A stretch of DNA of 14,485 bases from Sphingomicrobium sp. (GCA_030146725.1 JASLBJ010000042.1:1-14485), one strand, 5' to 3'. Positions 1 through 7,570 are shown, counted from the first letter of the stretch. Notes: generated by a model from the letters alone, not told the origin. Numbers and translations: made by a program.

Positions 1-15
1 GTCCTGTCGGGTAGG

Positions 16-48
16 AGGCGTCTGGTGCAAGCGTACCAGGCGCCTTTT
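16..48 (+). terminator. Rho-independent terminator of an upstream plus-strand gene
   Basis: Bases 16-26 (AGGCGTCTGGT) pair with 35-45 (ACCAGGCGCCT) over 11 bp with a single G-U wobble. The loop is 8 nt and a TTTT run follows at 45-48. Read on the plus strand this is a standard intrinsic terminator. The minus-strand copy has no T-run, so it does not serve the kinase gene that ends at 107. The gene it terminates lies before the window. The first 15 bases could be the 3' end of that gene or of a structural RNA, but too little is present to say. Confidence 0.7.
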
Positions 49-56
49 GCGCTTAG

Positions 57-80
57 GTCCGCAATGGGTGGAAAGCGGAC
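57..80. repeat. 24-bp palindromic dispersed repeat, copy 1
   Basis: The layout is GTCCGC, a 12-nt spacer (AATGGGTGGAAA), then GCGGAC, giving perfect 6-bp arms. It lies 26 bp beyond the hybrid kinase stop codon. The same layout recurs at 3729, 6372, 6404, 6941, 6976 and 7209, so this is a dispersed family and not a one-off hairpin. No T-run follows on either strand, so a terminator role is not supported. Confidence 0.7.
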
Positions 81-106
81 ATTCGGAACCGCCGATCGCG
101 GGCCCG

Positions 107-2488
107 TCAGTCGTTGCTAGTCAAGTCCGCCGTTGCGAGGCTGGCAGCGAGCTCGTCCTGCCGGAACGGCTTGGTTAGTCGCGGCAGATCCGGAGCAAGT
201 CCCTCTAAATCTGCATAGCCCGAGATAACCAGTACACGCGTATTAGGACGTCGCTCCTGAACGGCTCGCGCAAGCTCCGTGCCTGTCATGCCCGGCATGA
301 GATGATCGGTCACGAGCAGGTCGAACTGTTCGCCGGCAGCTACGAGTTGGAGTGCCTGCTCCGCTGAATTCGCCTCGACTACTGTATAGCCCAAGTCGCG
401 TAGCATCTCGGCCGTGCTCGCACGAACTAGTTCCTCGTCGTCAACGAGAAGAGCGGTGCCTTCTGCAATGTGCCCTCCAGCTTTCGTAGGTGCTCTGTAA
501 GCCTCCGCGGCGTCGTTGCTGGTCGGCAGCCAAATCTCGACGGTCGTACCGATTCTTGGTTTGCTTGATATTGTCAGTGTGCCGCCAAGCTGGGCGGCCA
601 ACCCGTGTGCCATGGACAACCCGAGCCCTGTTCCCCGGCCCACGCCCTTGGTGCTGAAAAACGGCTCCACCGCTCGGGCAAGGGTCTCTTCGTCCATTCC
701 AATCCCGGTGTCCGACACTGATAGACACACGTAACTACCCGCTTGGAGATCGCCGCGTTCGTTAGGCCCAAGCTCTCTGGGCTGAGCACGAATCGTCAGC
801 GTGCCTCCATCCGGCATCGCGTCTCGCGCATTCACGGCGAGGTTCAGAACTGCCATCTCGAGCTGGTTCCTGTCGGCGTTCGCAAGAGGAAGACCCGCAC
901 TGACCTCGGTCTGTAGCTTGACTCGCGGCCCCGAAGTGCTGGCGACTAGCTCTACCATCCCGTCGAGCAAATCCGCTACGTCGACAGGGGTCGGCTGAAG
1001 CGGCTGGCGGCGGGCGAAGGCGAGTAGCCGCTGAACAAGGGTCTTCGCGCGCTCCGCTGACTGCAGGCCGCCCTCGAGGAGGCGTTGGGTTCTATCATCG
1101 CCGATCCCCTTGCGCAGAAGCATGTCGAGGCTGCCGATGATCGGCGTCAGAAGATTGTTAAAGTCGTGTGCCACTCCCCCGGTGAGCTGGCCCATTGCTT
1201 CCATCTTCTGCGACTGTCGGAGAGCGTCCTCTGCCGTCGTCAGCTCTTGTACCGCTTGGGCAACACGTTGTTCCAGGGTGCGATTGAGTTCCTCCAGCTC
1301 CCGCTGCGCGCGGACGCGGTCCTCGATCACAGTGCCCGTGGGTATCAGCTGAGTGATGACGCCTCCACTGTCGCGCAGTGGGGAAATCTGAAAGTCGATG
1401 GTGAGGAGCTCGCCACGCGCCAGCCTGACAGGCACGTCGTAGCGCACGGTCTCGCCCGCTGCCGCACGCGCAACGGCATCCTGTAACTGTGATCGAACCC
1501 GCTCGTCGTACGACCACCAGTAAGCGTCCCAAAAGGGCTTCCCAAGCACGTCATCGGCTGCGACCCCCGCCGCCTCTAATGGAGCCCTATTCACTTCAAT
1601 CAGTGTCCCGCCGGGCGTGGTTATTCCGACGAACGTGAAAAGCTGATCGAGAACGCGGCGAAGACGCTCCTCGCTCTTCTGGATCGCTGCCTCAAATTGT
1701 ATGCGTTCGCTCAGGTCGTAGAAATAGCAGACTACCCCGTGCCGACTGTCAGGGAGCTCGACCCGCTCGATGCGCCAGTCGTATGCTTCCACTCGGGGTA
1801 TGTCGCCGCGCCGCTCGACTGTTTTGGGCGACGAATAGGGTTCCCCCGTCTCTAGCGTATGTCGAAAGCGCCCGATCGCTTCGCTTGCGAACGGCTCCGC
1901 CCACACGGTCCGCAGAACTTCGGCGAAGTCGCGTCCGATGAGCGGCCGCACATTCTCGAATACCTTTTGCGAGCCGAGGCTCACTTCAGCCAACTCGAAG
2001 TCCGCGTCCACCACATAGATGCCAAATGGATTTCTGTGGATCAGATTGTAGAAAGTGTGATGGTTGCGCTGGAGTCGATCTTCTGCCGCCCGTCGTTCAG
2101 TGATGTCGATAAAGGTGCAGATCGCGCCTTGAAGCTCATCGTTGAGCATGATTGGCCGCACCCAGTACTCGACCGGCACAGCGGTCCCGTCGAGCCGATA
2201 GAAAAATTCGTTGCTTACGTGCGCTGGCCTGCCCGTGCGAGTGCACTGGTAGATGGGGCAACTCTCGTTGCTATACTTAGAGCCATCAGGATGTGAATGA
2301 TGAATAAGGTCGTGGATCTGCTGACCAACGGCATGAGATTCCTGCTCGAACCCCAACATCTTCACAAATGCGGCATTGCACAGGGTCGTTATGCCGTCGC
2401 GGTCCACCGTGTAAAAAGCTTCATTAGCAGAATCGAGGAGCAGCCGTAGCCACATCGCGCTGTCGCGTTGAACGGCGGTATTGCTCAC
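107..2488 (-). CDS. Hybrid PAS sensor histidine kinase with C-terminal receiver
   Basis: This 793-residue soluble hybrid kinase should autophosphorylate and pass phosphate to its own receiver. Three PAS domains occupy about residues 10-130, 143-265 and 272-392. A helical linker (about 390-430) leads to the HisKA domain with phosphoacceptor H441 in HDFNN. The ATPase follows with N-box N553, G1 DTGIGM 593-598, FFSTK 610-614 and G2 GTGLGLS 619-625. The receiver (about 676-788) has acid pair D683/D684, phosphoacceptor D728, S756 and K773, so every catalytic residue is present. No membrane segment or signal peptide is seen, which suggests cytoplasmic sensing. The start is GTG at 2488, supported by AGGGG with 6-nt spacing. 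It lies 127 bp downstream of the HWE kinase gene on the same strand. No DNA-binding output domain or regulator gene is nearby, so it needs a partner elsewhere. The ligand cannot be read from the sequence. Confidence 0.93.
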   Translation of the reverse strand: MSNTAVQRDSAMWLRLLLDSANEAFYTVDRDGITTLCNAAFVKMLGFEQESHAVGQQIHDLIHHSHPDGSKYSNESCPIYQCTRTGRPAHVSNEFFYRLDGTAVPVEYWVRPIMLNDELQGAICTFIDITERRAAEDRLQRNHHTFYNLIHRNPFGIYVVDADFELAEVSLGSQKVFENVRPLIGRDFAEVLRTVWAEPFASEAIGRFRHTLETGEPYSSPKTVERRGDIPRVEAYDWRIERVELPDSRHGVVCYFYDLSERIQFEAAIQKSEERLRRVLDQLFTFVGITTPGGTLIEVNRAPLEAAGVAADDVLGKPFWDAYWWSYDERVRSQLQDAVARAAAGETVRYDVPVRLARGELLTIDFQISPLRDSGGVITQLIPTGTVIEDRVRAQRELEELNRTLEQRVAQAVQELTTAEDALRQSQKMEAMGQLTGGVAHDFNNLLTPIIGSLDMLLRKGIGDDRTQRLLEGGLQSAERAKTLVQRLLAFARRQPLQPTPVDVADLLDGMVELVASTSGPRVKLQTEVSAGLPLANADRNQLEMAVLNLAVNARDAMPDGGTLTIRAQPRELGPNERGDLQAGSYVCLSVSDTGIGMDEETLARAVEPFFSTKGVGRGTGLGLSMAHGLAAQLGGTLTISSKPRIGTTVEIWLPTSNDAAEAYRAPTKAGGHIAEGTALLVDDEELVRASTAEMLRDLGYTVVEANSAEQALQLVAAGEQFDLLVTDHLMPGMTGTELARAVQERRPNTRVLVISGYADLEGLAPDLPRLTKPFRQDELAASLATADLTSND

Positions 2489-2615
2489 AAACTACCCCTA
2501 ACTCGGCCGCAATCCACCCGGCCGGCCTACTCGAAACTCCGACCGGACCTGTCTATCGAAGCACAAACTGTCCATCCATCCACCATGGCTCCGCTGGAGC
2601 GGTTAGTTATTGCTC

Positions 2616-3623
2616 TTATTCACTCAGTTTGGAGCGGCTGAGTTGAACAGTCACAACGAGCCCTTCCTCCAGCCAGTCGTGTTCGATTGAACCACCCAGC
2701 TGTCTAGTCACACTTCGTTGCACGAGTTTGCTGCCGTATCCTTCGGCCTTGGGAGGAGCCTTAACGGCCGGTCCGCCCCTCTCTTTCGAGATGAGACTAA
2801 TGCACTCGGCATTAGATTGCGTGGACACATCCAAGGTGCCGCTATCAGATGATAATGAGCCGTATTTGACGGAGTTCGTGGCAAGCTCATGCACGACCAT
2901 CGCTAGACTTGTCGCCGCCGTTTCGCCGACACCCATCCGCTCGACAGCCACCCGAATTCGGCCGCTGAATGCGCCAAGGTCGTCATAGGGCGCGAGCAAC
3001 ATTGAAAGCAGGTCACCCAGCAATGCGGCCGTTCCCTGATTGTCAGGCAGCGGCCGAACCAGGTCATGGGCTCGTCCGAGAGCTGTTAGCCTCTGAATCA
3101 GTTCACGCGCCATGTCTTGTGTCGAGCTGGTTGTCCGGGAGGTGATCTCGGTCAAACCCGCCGCGATTGCGAGCAGGTTTTTGACTCGGTGGCTCATCTC
3201 GCCGGCGAGCAGTTCGTGACCCTCTTCCGCCTGCTTGCGGCCGGTGACATCGAGGAAGATGCCGAACATGGTTCGGCCTACGATGCCCACATCCTCCCCC
3301 TGACCGCGAGCGGCGATCCAGCGAATCTCCTCCCCGACAATGATACGAAAATCCGTCTCGTATGGACCGAGAACGGCTCGCGTCGCGGCGAAGGCAGCAC
3401 GCACGCGATCACGATCTGCTGGGTGGATGTGCTGCGACAGTTCTTCAAAGGTGACGGTCCCGCGCCAGGGCAGGCCCCACAGCTCGAAACCGCGCTCGTC
3501 CATCGTGAACCGGTCATCATCGACGTTCCACGCCCACAGAGCGACACCGGCCGCCTCAACTGCAAGCCTGAGATGATCCGCTTGCCACGCATGAGGAGAA
3601 TTGTGCTCTTTTTGGCCCGTCAT
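2616..3623 (-). CDS. PAS-HWE/HisKA_2 family sensor histidine kinase
   Basis: From the ATG at 3623 the protein has 335 residues. A PAS domain lies at about 15-128. The HWE/HisKA_2 dimerisation helix carries H145 in SHRVKNLL (HRxxN type), and the ATPase N-box is H245-E246 with N250. A G-box-like GYGSKL lies at 295-300. The WxE motif that helps define HWE kinases reads S279-K280-E281 before GGP, so its tryptophan is missing. The sequence has no membrane segment and no receiver. Alphaproteobacterial HRxxN kinases often feed the PhyR/EcfG general stress response; applying that here is inference. A GTG at 3713 would add 30 residues, but its GAGG lies too close to serve as a ribosome site and the extra residues have no domain character. 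The ATG at 3623 has GGGG about 9 nt upstream. It may be co-transcribed with the hybrid kinase gene, although the 127-bp gap leaves room for a separate promoter. Confidence 0.9.
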   Translation of the reverse strand: MTGQKEHNSPHAWQADHLRLAVEAAGVALWAWNVDDDRFTMDERGFELWGLPWRGTVTFEELSQHIHPADRDRVRAAFAATRAVLGPYETDFRIIVGEEIRWIAARGQGEDVGIVGRTMFGIFLDVTGRKQAEEGHELLAGEMSHRVKNLLAIAAGLTEITSRTTSSTQDMARELIQRLTALGRAHDLVRPLPDNQGTAALLGDLLSMLLAPYDDLGAFSGRIRVAVERMGVGETAATSLAMVVHELATNSVKYGSLSSDSGTLDVSTQSNAECISLISKERGGPAVKAPPKAEGYGSKLVQRSVTRQLGGSIEHDWLEEGLVVTVQLSRSKLSE

Positions 3624-3728
3624 CAAATAGCGCCCCACTGGACTAAACGCCGGCGTAACAGCTTTAACCACCGTGCCGCAATCAGGCCCTGGTGAGCTTC
3701 GGGTCGAAAGCACACCTCAGCCGCTAGT

Positions 3729-3752
3729 GTCCGCCTTGGGTGGGAAGCGGAA
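3729..3752. repeat. 24-bp palindromic dispersed repeat, copy 2
   Basis: GTCCGC, spacer CTTGGGTGGGAA, then GCGGAA. The last base of the right arm departs from a perfect palindrome. It lies in the 240-bp gap between the divergent kinase (start 3623) and peptidase (start 3864) genes. The rest of that gap shows no convincing promoter by eye. Confidence 0.6.
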
Positions 3753-3863
3753 CTTGAAATACATTCACGCCAAGGCCAGCTTTGCTGCATTAAAGGCTCG
3801 CCCCCAAGCTAGACCCCGGCAGAGCCGGCCCGTCGCGCAAATCAATCACGTAGAGGGTCGCCA

Positions 3864-5984
3864 ATGAGGTCGCTTCACCTGTCTGTCTCACTGCTCGCCC
3901 TGGCCGCCGCCACTCCAGCGCTGGCCGACCGTGATCATGAGTGTATCGACGCGCAGTGCACGATGCTGTCCCTGTTCGCCCAGGCGCCGGCGAGCGGCGC
4001 AGCATCGAGCCAGTCGATCGAAGCGCCCCGCATGGGCACCTGGGGCGTGGACACGGCCGGCATGGACAGGAATGTGAAGCCCGGCGACGACTTCTTCGCC
4101 TTTGTGAACGGCAACTGGGCCAAGAACACCCAGATCCCGGCCGACCGCTCGTCGTACGGCGCCTTCGCGACCTTGCGCGACCTTTCTGAGGCGCGCACGC
4201 GCCAGTTGGTCGAAGGCTACAAGATCGGCAATCCAGCGTCCGGCAGTGACGAGGCCAAGGTGGCGGCGGTCTATCGGGCCTTCATGGACGAGGGCACGGT
4301 TGAAAAGCTGGACTTTAAGCCGATCCAGCCCAGGATTGCCGCCGCCCGCGCCGTTAGCACCAAACCGCAGATGGCCCGGCTGATGGGCCAGTCGCTCGGC
4401 AGTTTCGGCGGCAGCTTCTTCGGCTCATTCGTCAACGACGACAGCAAGAACCCCGATTTTTACGCCTTGTACATGGGCCAGTCTGGCCTCGGGCTCTCCG
4501 ACCGGGAACTATATCTCCAGGAGAAGTTCGCCCCGCAGAAGATCCGCTACGAGCAATATGTCGCGCAGATGCTCGGCATGACCGGATGGCCAAAGGCGCA
4601 GGAAGCGGCTGCCAAGGTGGTCGCGCTCGAAACACAGATAGCCAACGCGCACTGGACGCGCGCGGAGAGTCGTAACCGAGACAAGACTTACAATCCCTAT
4701 ACCCCGGCCCAGCTTGCGAAGTTCGCGCCGGGCTTCCCTTGGGCAACGTTCATGACCGCGGCCGGGATCGGTCAGGCGGAGAAGATCGTCGTCTCACAGA
4801 ACACGGCATTTCCGAAGCTCGCCAAGATCTTTGAGTCGGCGGATCTTGAAACCCTCAAGGCGTGGCAGGCCTTCCATACCGCCGATGAGGCGGCACCGCT
4901 GCTGTCGAAGCGCTTTGTCGATGCGAACTTCGAGTTCCGGCAGAAGTTCTTGCAGGGGCAGCCCGAACAGCGTGAGCGCTGGAAGCGCGGTGTCGCCGTC
5001 GCCGAAAATGCGATGGGTGAGGCGATCGGGCGCGATTACGTTGAGCTCTACTACCCGCCTGATTCCAAGGCGAAGATGGACAAGTTGGTTGCCGATCTTC
5101 GCGTTGCCATGCGCAAGCGCCTAGAGGGACTGCAGTGGATGAGCCCCGCCACCAAGGCTCAGGCGCTGGACAAGCTCCAGAGCTTCGGACTCAAGATCGG
5201 ACACCCCGAACAGTGGCGTGACTATTCGACACTCGAACTCCGCAACGGCGACCTGTTTGGCAACGTCGAGCGGGCGATGAAGTTCGAGTGGGACTATCGC
5301 CGCAACCGCCTCGGGCGGGCGGTCGACGAGGCCGAGTGGGGCATGACACCACAGACGGTCAACGCCTACTACTCGCCGGTGAAAAACGAGATCGTCTTCC
5401 CCGCAGCGATCCTGCAGCCGCCCTTCTTCGATCCAAATGCCGACGCGGCTGTCAATTACGGCGCTATCGGCGGGGTCATCGGGCACGAGATCATCCACGG
5501 CTTTGACGATCAGGGTCGCAAGTCGGATGGCCGCGGCATGCTGCGCGACTGGTGGACTCCCGAGGATGCAGCCAAGTTCGAGGTGCAGGCTGCTAAGCTG
5601 GGCGCCCAGTACGAGGCCTATCAGTTTCCAACTTTGCCCGGCATGCAGATCAACGGCCGGGTCGCCATGGGCGAGAACATCGGCGACCTAGGGGGTATCC
5701 TGCTTGGGCTCGAAGCCTATCGTAATTCGCTCGGCGGGAAGCCCGGGCCCGTCATCGACGGCTTCACTGGAGAGCAGCGGCTTTTCATGGGGTGGGCTCA
5801 AGTGTGGCGGACTTTGTGGCGCGACGATGCCCTCCGGCAACAGCTCATCAATGGACCTCACTCACCGGGCCAAATCCGTGCCTTTGCACCGTTGCGCAAC
5901 GTCGACGCGTGGTACGACGCATTTCAGGTGAAGCCTGGCGATAAGCTCTACGTGCCGCCTGACGAGCGAGTCCGCATTTGGTAA
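3864..5984 (+). CDS. Secreted M13 family zinc metallopeptidase (neprilysin/PepO-like)
   Basis: This is a 706-residue exported endopeptidase of the M13 family, which cleaves peptides using one zinc ion. Residues 1-21 form a signal peptide with a likely cut after ALA-21. The N-terminal M13 domain starts around residue 63, and PGDDFFAFVNGNW (73-85) is its typical opening. The zinc site is HEIIH (541-545, catalytic E542) plus ENIGD (E604 as third ligand, D608). NAYYSP (500-505) matches the substrate-backbone-binding region. Length and motif order are normal. The protein ends in RVRIW: the terminal Trp of the family is kept, but the Cys of the eukaryotic CxxW ending is absent, as is usual in bacteria. 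Start ATG 3864 is supported by GAGGG with 6-nt spacing. The stop codon lies inside a palindromic repeat (5970-5990). It is a single-gene unit, divergent from the kinase genes. The physiological substrate is unknown. Confidence 0.95.
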   Translation: MRSLHLSVSLLALAAATPALADRDHECIDAQCTMLSLFAQAPASGAASSQSIEAPRMGTWGVDTAGMDRNVKPGDDFFAFVNGNWAKNTQIPADRSSYGAFATLRDLSEARTRQLVEGYKIGNPASGSDEAKVAAVYRAFMDEGTVEKLDFKPIQPRIAAARAVSTKPQMARLMGQSLGSFGGSFFGSFVNDDSKNPDFYALYMGQSGLGLSDRELYLQEKFAPQKIRYEQYVAQMLGMTGWPKAQEAAAKVVALETQIANAHWTRAESRNRDKTYNPYTPAQLAKFAPGFPWATFMTAAGIGQAEKIVVSQNTAFPKLAKIFESADLETLKAWQAFHTADEAAPLLSKRFVDANFEFRQKFLQGQPEQRERWKRGVAVAENAMGEAIGRDYVELYYPPDSKAKMDKLVADLRVAMRKRLEGLQWMSPATKAQALDKLQSFGLKIGHPEQWRDYSTLELRNGDLFGNVERAMKFEWDYRRNRLGRAVDEAEWGMTPQTVNAYYSPVKNEIVFPAAILQPPFFDPNADAAVNYGAIGGVIGHEIIHGFDDQGRKSDGRGMLRDWWTPEDAAKFEVQAAKLGAQYEAYQFPTLPGMQINGRVAMGENIGDLGGILLGLEAYRNSLGGKPGPVIDGFTGEQRLFMGWAQVWRTLWRDDALRQQLINGPHSPGQIRAFAPLRNVDAWYDAFQVKPGDKLYVPPDERVRIW

Positions 5985-5990
5985 GCGGAC
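5970..5990. repeat. Short palindrome spanning the peptidase stop codon
   Basis: GTCCGC, a 9-nt loop (ATTTGGTAA), then GCGGAC. The arms match those of the 24-bp repeat family but the spacer is 3 nt shorter. The left arm and loop encode the last residues and the TAA of the M13 peptidase. In mRNA it would fold into a hairpin across the stop codon. No T-run follows. It may be a variant family member or a coincidental hairpin. Confidence 0.5.
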
Positions 5991-6104
5991 GACCTCCCGG
6001 TTCCGACCTCATCCACTCGGCACATCCGCATACGTGTCGGGGAGGGGGCGCAGCGGCATGCCTCGGGTACGCGCAAGCACTAGCGTTTGGGCGCGTGCTC
6101 TCAG

Positions 6105-6359
6105 TCAGAAGCAGACGTTCGTCCCTTGGGTCACGTCCGTACCGTTCCATCGCAGAATGCCTTTAGCGTCGACATCGATCACGTTGAGGGGATGCTCAGG
6201 AGACTCATCCGGCACACGCTGAACAGGCGCCAGTCCGATGAAGGTGGGGTGCAGGTGCTCGCGTAAGCCGAGGGTGCGAAGTTGAGCCAAGACAAACCAG
6301 CGATTAGGTGGATGGCTCTTACCATCTGATCCAGCCTTCTTCGGGCAGGAGTGTGTCAT
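6105..6359 (-). pseudogene. Small ORF, possible remnant of an ExbD/TolR-like gene
   Basis: The 84-residue ORF contains a stretch at about residues 55-75 (NVIDVDAKGILRWNGTDV) that resembles the segment after the membrane helix in ExbD/TolR proteins, where an ID-x-G-x-WNG pattern is common. The N-terminal membrane helix and its essential Asp are absent, and the first 40 residues resemble no family I know. There is no ribosome-binding site before the ATG at 6359. The final residues (TNVCF) and the stop codon come from a repeat copy at 6108-6120, and another copy begins 12 bp beyond the start. It is best read as a decayed fragment caught between two repeats. A short unrelated gene or chance ORF remains possible. 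The rest of 5991-6430 shows no gene. Confidence 0.3.
6108..6120. repeat. Partial copy of the dispersed repeat
   Basis: Only the right arm with its flank is clear: GCAGACGTTC at 6111-6120. The same decamer occurs exactly at 6422-6431 and 6959-6968, inverted at 7205-7214, and with one mismatch at 7307-7316. The left half is not recognisable. Confidence 0.45.
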
Positions 6360-6371
6360 CGCAAACTGAAT

Positions 6372-6395
6372 GTCCGCAACGGGTCGAAAGCAATC
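6372..6395. repeat. 24-bp dispersed repeat, degenerate copy
   Basis: GTCCGC, spacer AACGGGTCGAAA, then GCAATC. The left arm and spacer match the family closely, but the right arm has diverged and the palindrome is lost. It is preceded by GAAT, as is the copy at 6941. It is 8 bp from the next copy. Confidence 0.55.
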
Positions 6396-6403
6396 ATCGG
6401 AAT

Positions 6404-6427
6404 TTCCGCAATGAGCGGGAAGCAGAC
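6404..6427. repeat. 24-bp dispersed repeat beside the NUDIX stop codon
   Basis: TTCCGC, spacer AATGAGCGGGAA, then GCAGAC, followed by the family flank GTTC. The NUDIX stop codon (6430-6432) uses bases of this flank, so the gene ends at the element boundary. Confidence 0.6.
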
Positions 6428-6429
6428 GT

Positions 6430-6888
6430 TCAGGGCAGTTGATGTTGCGCGAGTGTTAGCAGTTCGTGCGTTATCGCCGCTGTGCCGACTGGAAGCGCGT
6501 CCAGTTCGAACTCGCCAACCTTGGCCACTTCTAAGGACCACCGCGGTTGGTAACGCACCCCTCGAACAACAAACAGAGAACCTTCTCCGTGCCGGAAATC
6601 CGGGCGGTGCGTAAATCCACTGACAAGCTCCATGCTCGCGTAGGCGGTAAGGCCAATCTCCTCGCGTAGTTCGCGGAGCATCGCATCACGGCTCTCTTCG
6701 CTGGTTTTCTGGCCCCCACCGGGCAGTCTCCAGCCCTTCGCGTAGCTAAGCGTGACGAGCACAACTTTCCCGTTTGGCGTTAGCGGAATGCCGTGAACGC
6801 CGGTGGTTCGCGGGCGCGAGAAGAACCAGACGGACCGTCGCAGCGCTTGGAAGCAGGCGACGCCGAAATGCAGGAGACGCTTGAGCAA
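6430..6888 (-). CDS. NUDIX hydrolase
   Basis: This 152-residue protein belongs to the NUDIX superfamily, whose members hydrolyse nucleoside diphosphates linked to another group X using Mg2+ or Mn2+. The Nudix box Gx5Ex7REUxEExGU is complete: G58, E64, R72-E73, E76-E77, G79-L80, preceded by GWRLPGG at 52-58. The N-terminal 28 residues are basic and hydrophobic and precede the core fold; they may be an amphipathic helix. Substrate cannot be predicted from the box. The only usable start in frame appears to be TTG 6888, with AAGG 7 nt upstream. An ATG at 6892 is out of frame. The gene stands alone between repeat copies ending at 6427 and starting at 6941. The intact motif indicates a working gene in an otherwise decayed stretch. 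Confidence 0.88.
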   Translation of the reverse strand: MLKRLLHFGVACFQALRRSVWFFSRPRTTGVHGIPLTPNGKVVLVTLSYAKGWRLPGGGQKTSEESRDAMLRELREEIGLTAYASMELVSGFTHRPDFRHGEGSLFVVRGVRYQPRWSLEVAKVGEFELDALPVGTAAITHELLTLAQHQLP

Positions 6889-6940
6889 GCATGTGCCTTG
6901 GCGCTGGAAGCCCGCGTCTGCAACCTCCAGTTCGGCGAAT

Positions 6941-6964
6941 GTCCGAAATTGGTCGAAAGCAGAC
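6941..6964. repeat. 24-bp dispersed repeat copy
   Basis: GTCCGA, spacer AATTGGTCGAAA, then GCAGAC. It is flanked by GAAT on the left and GTTC on the right, the most complete flanks in the window. Confidence 0.6.
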
Positions 6965-6975
6965 GTTCGTCAAAT

Positions 6976-6999
6976 GTCGGCTATGGGTGGATGGCGGAC
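6976..6999. repeat. 24-bp dispersed repeat copy
   Basis: GTCGGC, spacer TATGGGTGGATG, then GCGGAC. It lies 11 bp from the preceding copy in the same orientation, forming a tandem pair like the one at 6372/6404. Confidence 0.6.
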
Positions 7000-7204
7000 C
7001 TTAGCCGAAGGCGCGAAAAGCTTTGGGCGGCGGCACGGCGAACCTCTGCCCAGCGAGCGTCGGTCCACAGGGCTTCACGTTCCCAGAAGTTCTTGTTTGC
7101 ATCTCGGCCTCGATGGTCGAGCAACGCATCGCACGGCCTCTCTCTGTGCGCCGGGTTAACTCGCCATCCGAGAGCATAGCATCCGCCAAACGACAAGCGT
7201 CGTC

Positions 7205-7232
7205 GAACGTCTGCTTTGGATGGAAAGCGCGC
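7205..7232. repeat. Dispersed repeat copy, probably inverted
   Basis: The flank GAAC and arm GTCTGC (7205-7214) are the reverse complement of GCAGACGTTC found in other copies. The spacer TTTGGATGGAAA and a degenerate arm GCGCGC follow. The flank indicates the opposite orientation to the copies at 6404 and 6941. Confidence 0.5.
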
Positions 7233-7271
7233 AGTAGAGTGGACGAACTAATCGGCTGCTTCTTGCCCAGA

Positions 7272-7316
7272 GCGGACTGTCCGCCTTCAAGGCCGCAAGC
7301 AGGAAAACAGACGTTC
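7272..7316. repeat. Composite repeat: arm palindrome plus degenerate copy
   Basis: GCGGAC-T-GTCCGC at 7272-7284 is a perfect palindrome made of two family arms facing each other. A degenerate copy ending in ACAGACGTTC (7307-7316) follows about 23 bp later. This looks like the remains of two abutting elements. Confidence 0.45.
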
Positions 7317-7508
7317 CGCAGGTACTAATACACTCGGCTCGGCTGAAGCACTTCGGCTGGGAACTCCAGTCAGCGACCTTGCCATCTGGTCGGCCGAGCG
7401 GGAGCATGGAGCCACTTGCCTGTATCACCCCTCGTCATCGATAATATGAACCTTGCCAACAACGACCTAACCGAGACCGAAGTCTACGGAACAACCTTCC
7501 GACAGTAT

Positions 7509-7540
7509 GAACATATTTACCCGCGCGGCAGGGAACATAT
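7509..7540. repeat. Direct repeat GAACATAT x2
   Basis: GAACATAT occurs at 7509-7516 and 7533-7540, with starts 24 bp apart and GC-rich sequence between. It lies just downstream of the NTF2-like gene. It could be a protein-binding site or chance; nothing else supports a role. Confidence 0.25.
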
Positions 7541-7570
7541 CTCAGGTTAAAGGCGCAGATATGATGTCGT

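Larger units (their letters stand above)
6889..7570. other. Gene-poor, repeat-rich intergenic region
   Basis: No ORF on either strand has both a recognisable domain and a ribosome-binding site. The region contains repeat copies at 6941-6964, 6976-6999, 7205-7232 and 7272-7316. The intervening sequence (about 7000-7200 and 7320-7570) resembles nothing I recognise. It may be decayed coding DNA or regulatory sequence. Confidence 0.6.

Noticed and set aside
1..15. Possible 3' end of a tRNA before the terminator
   Set aside because: Only 15 bases are present, with no complete T-arm or CCA end, so it cannot be supported.
2588..2602. Short hairpins GCTCC-GCT-GGAGC and CCGCT-GG-AGCGG after the HWE kinase gene
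   Set aside because: Stems are only 5 bp with no T-run on the minus strand, so they are too weak to call a terminator.
3117..3695. 192-codon plus-strand frame opposite the HWE kinase
   Set aside because: Antisense to a clear PAS/HWE coding region, with no domain or ribosome site.
6000..6060. Minus-strand stretch with GTGCCGAGTGG resembling a Ser/Leu tRNA D-arm
   Set aside because: No matching acceptor stem, anticodon arm or T-arm follows.
6981..7196. Minus-strand frames of 62-71 codons, one with a WTDAR stretch recalling GcrA-type N-termini
   Set aside because: The resemblance is only a few residues, the rest does not follow the family, and the frame runs into repeat copies. It is kept as unassigned gene-poor DNA.
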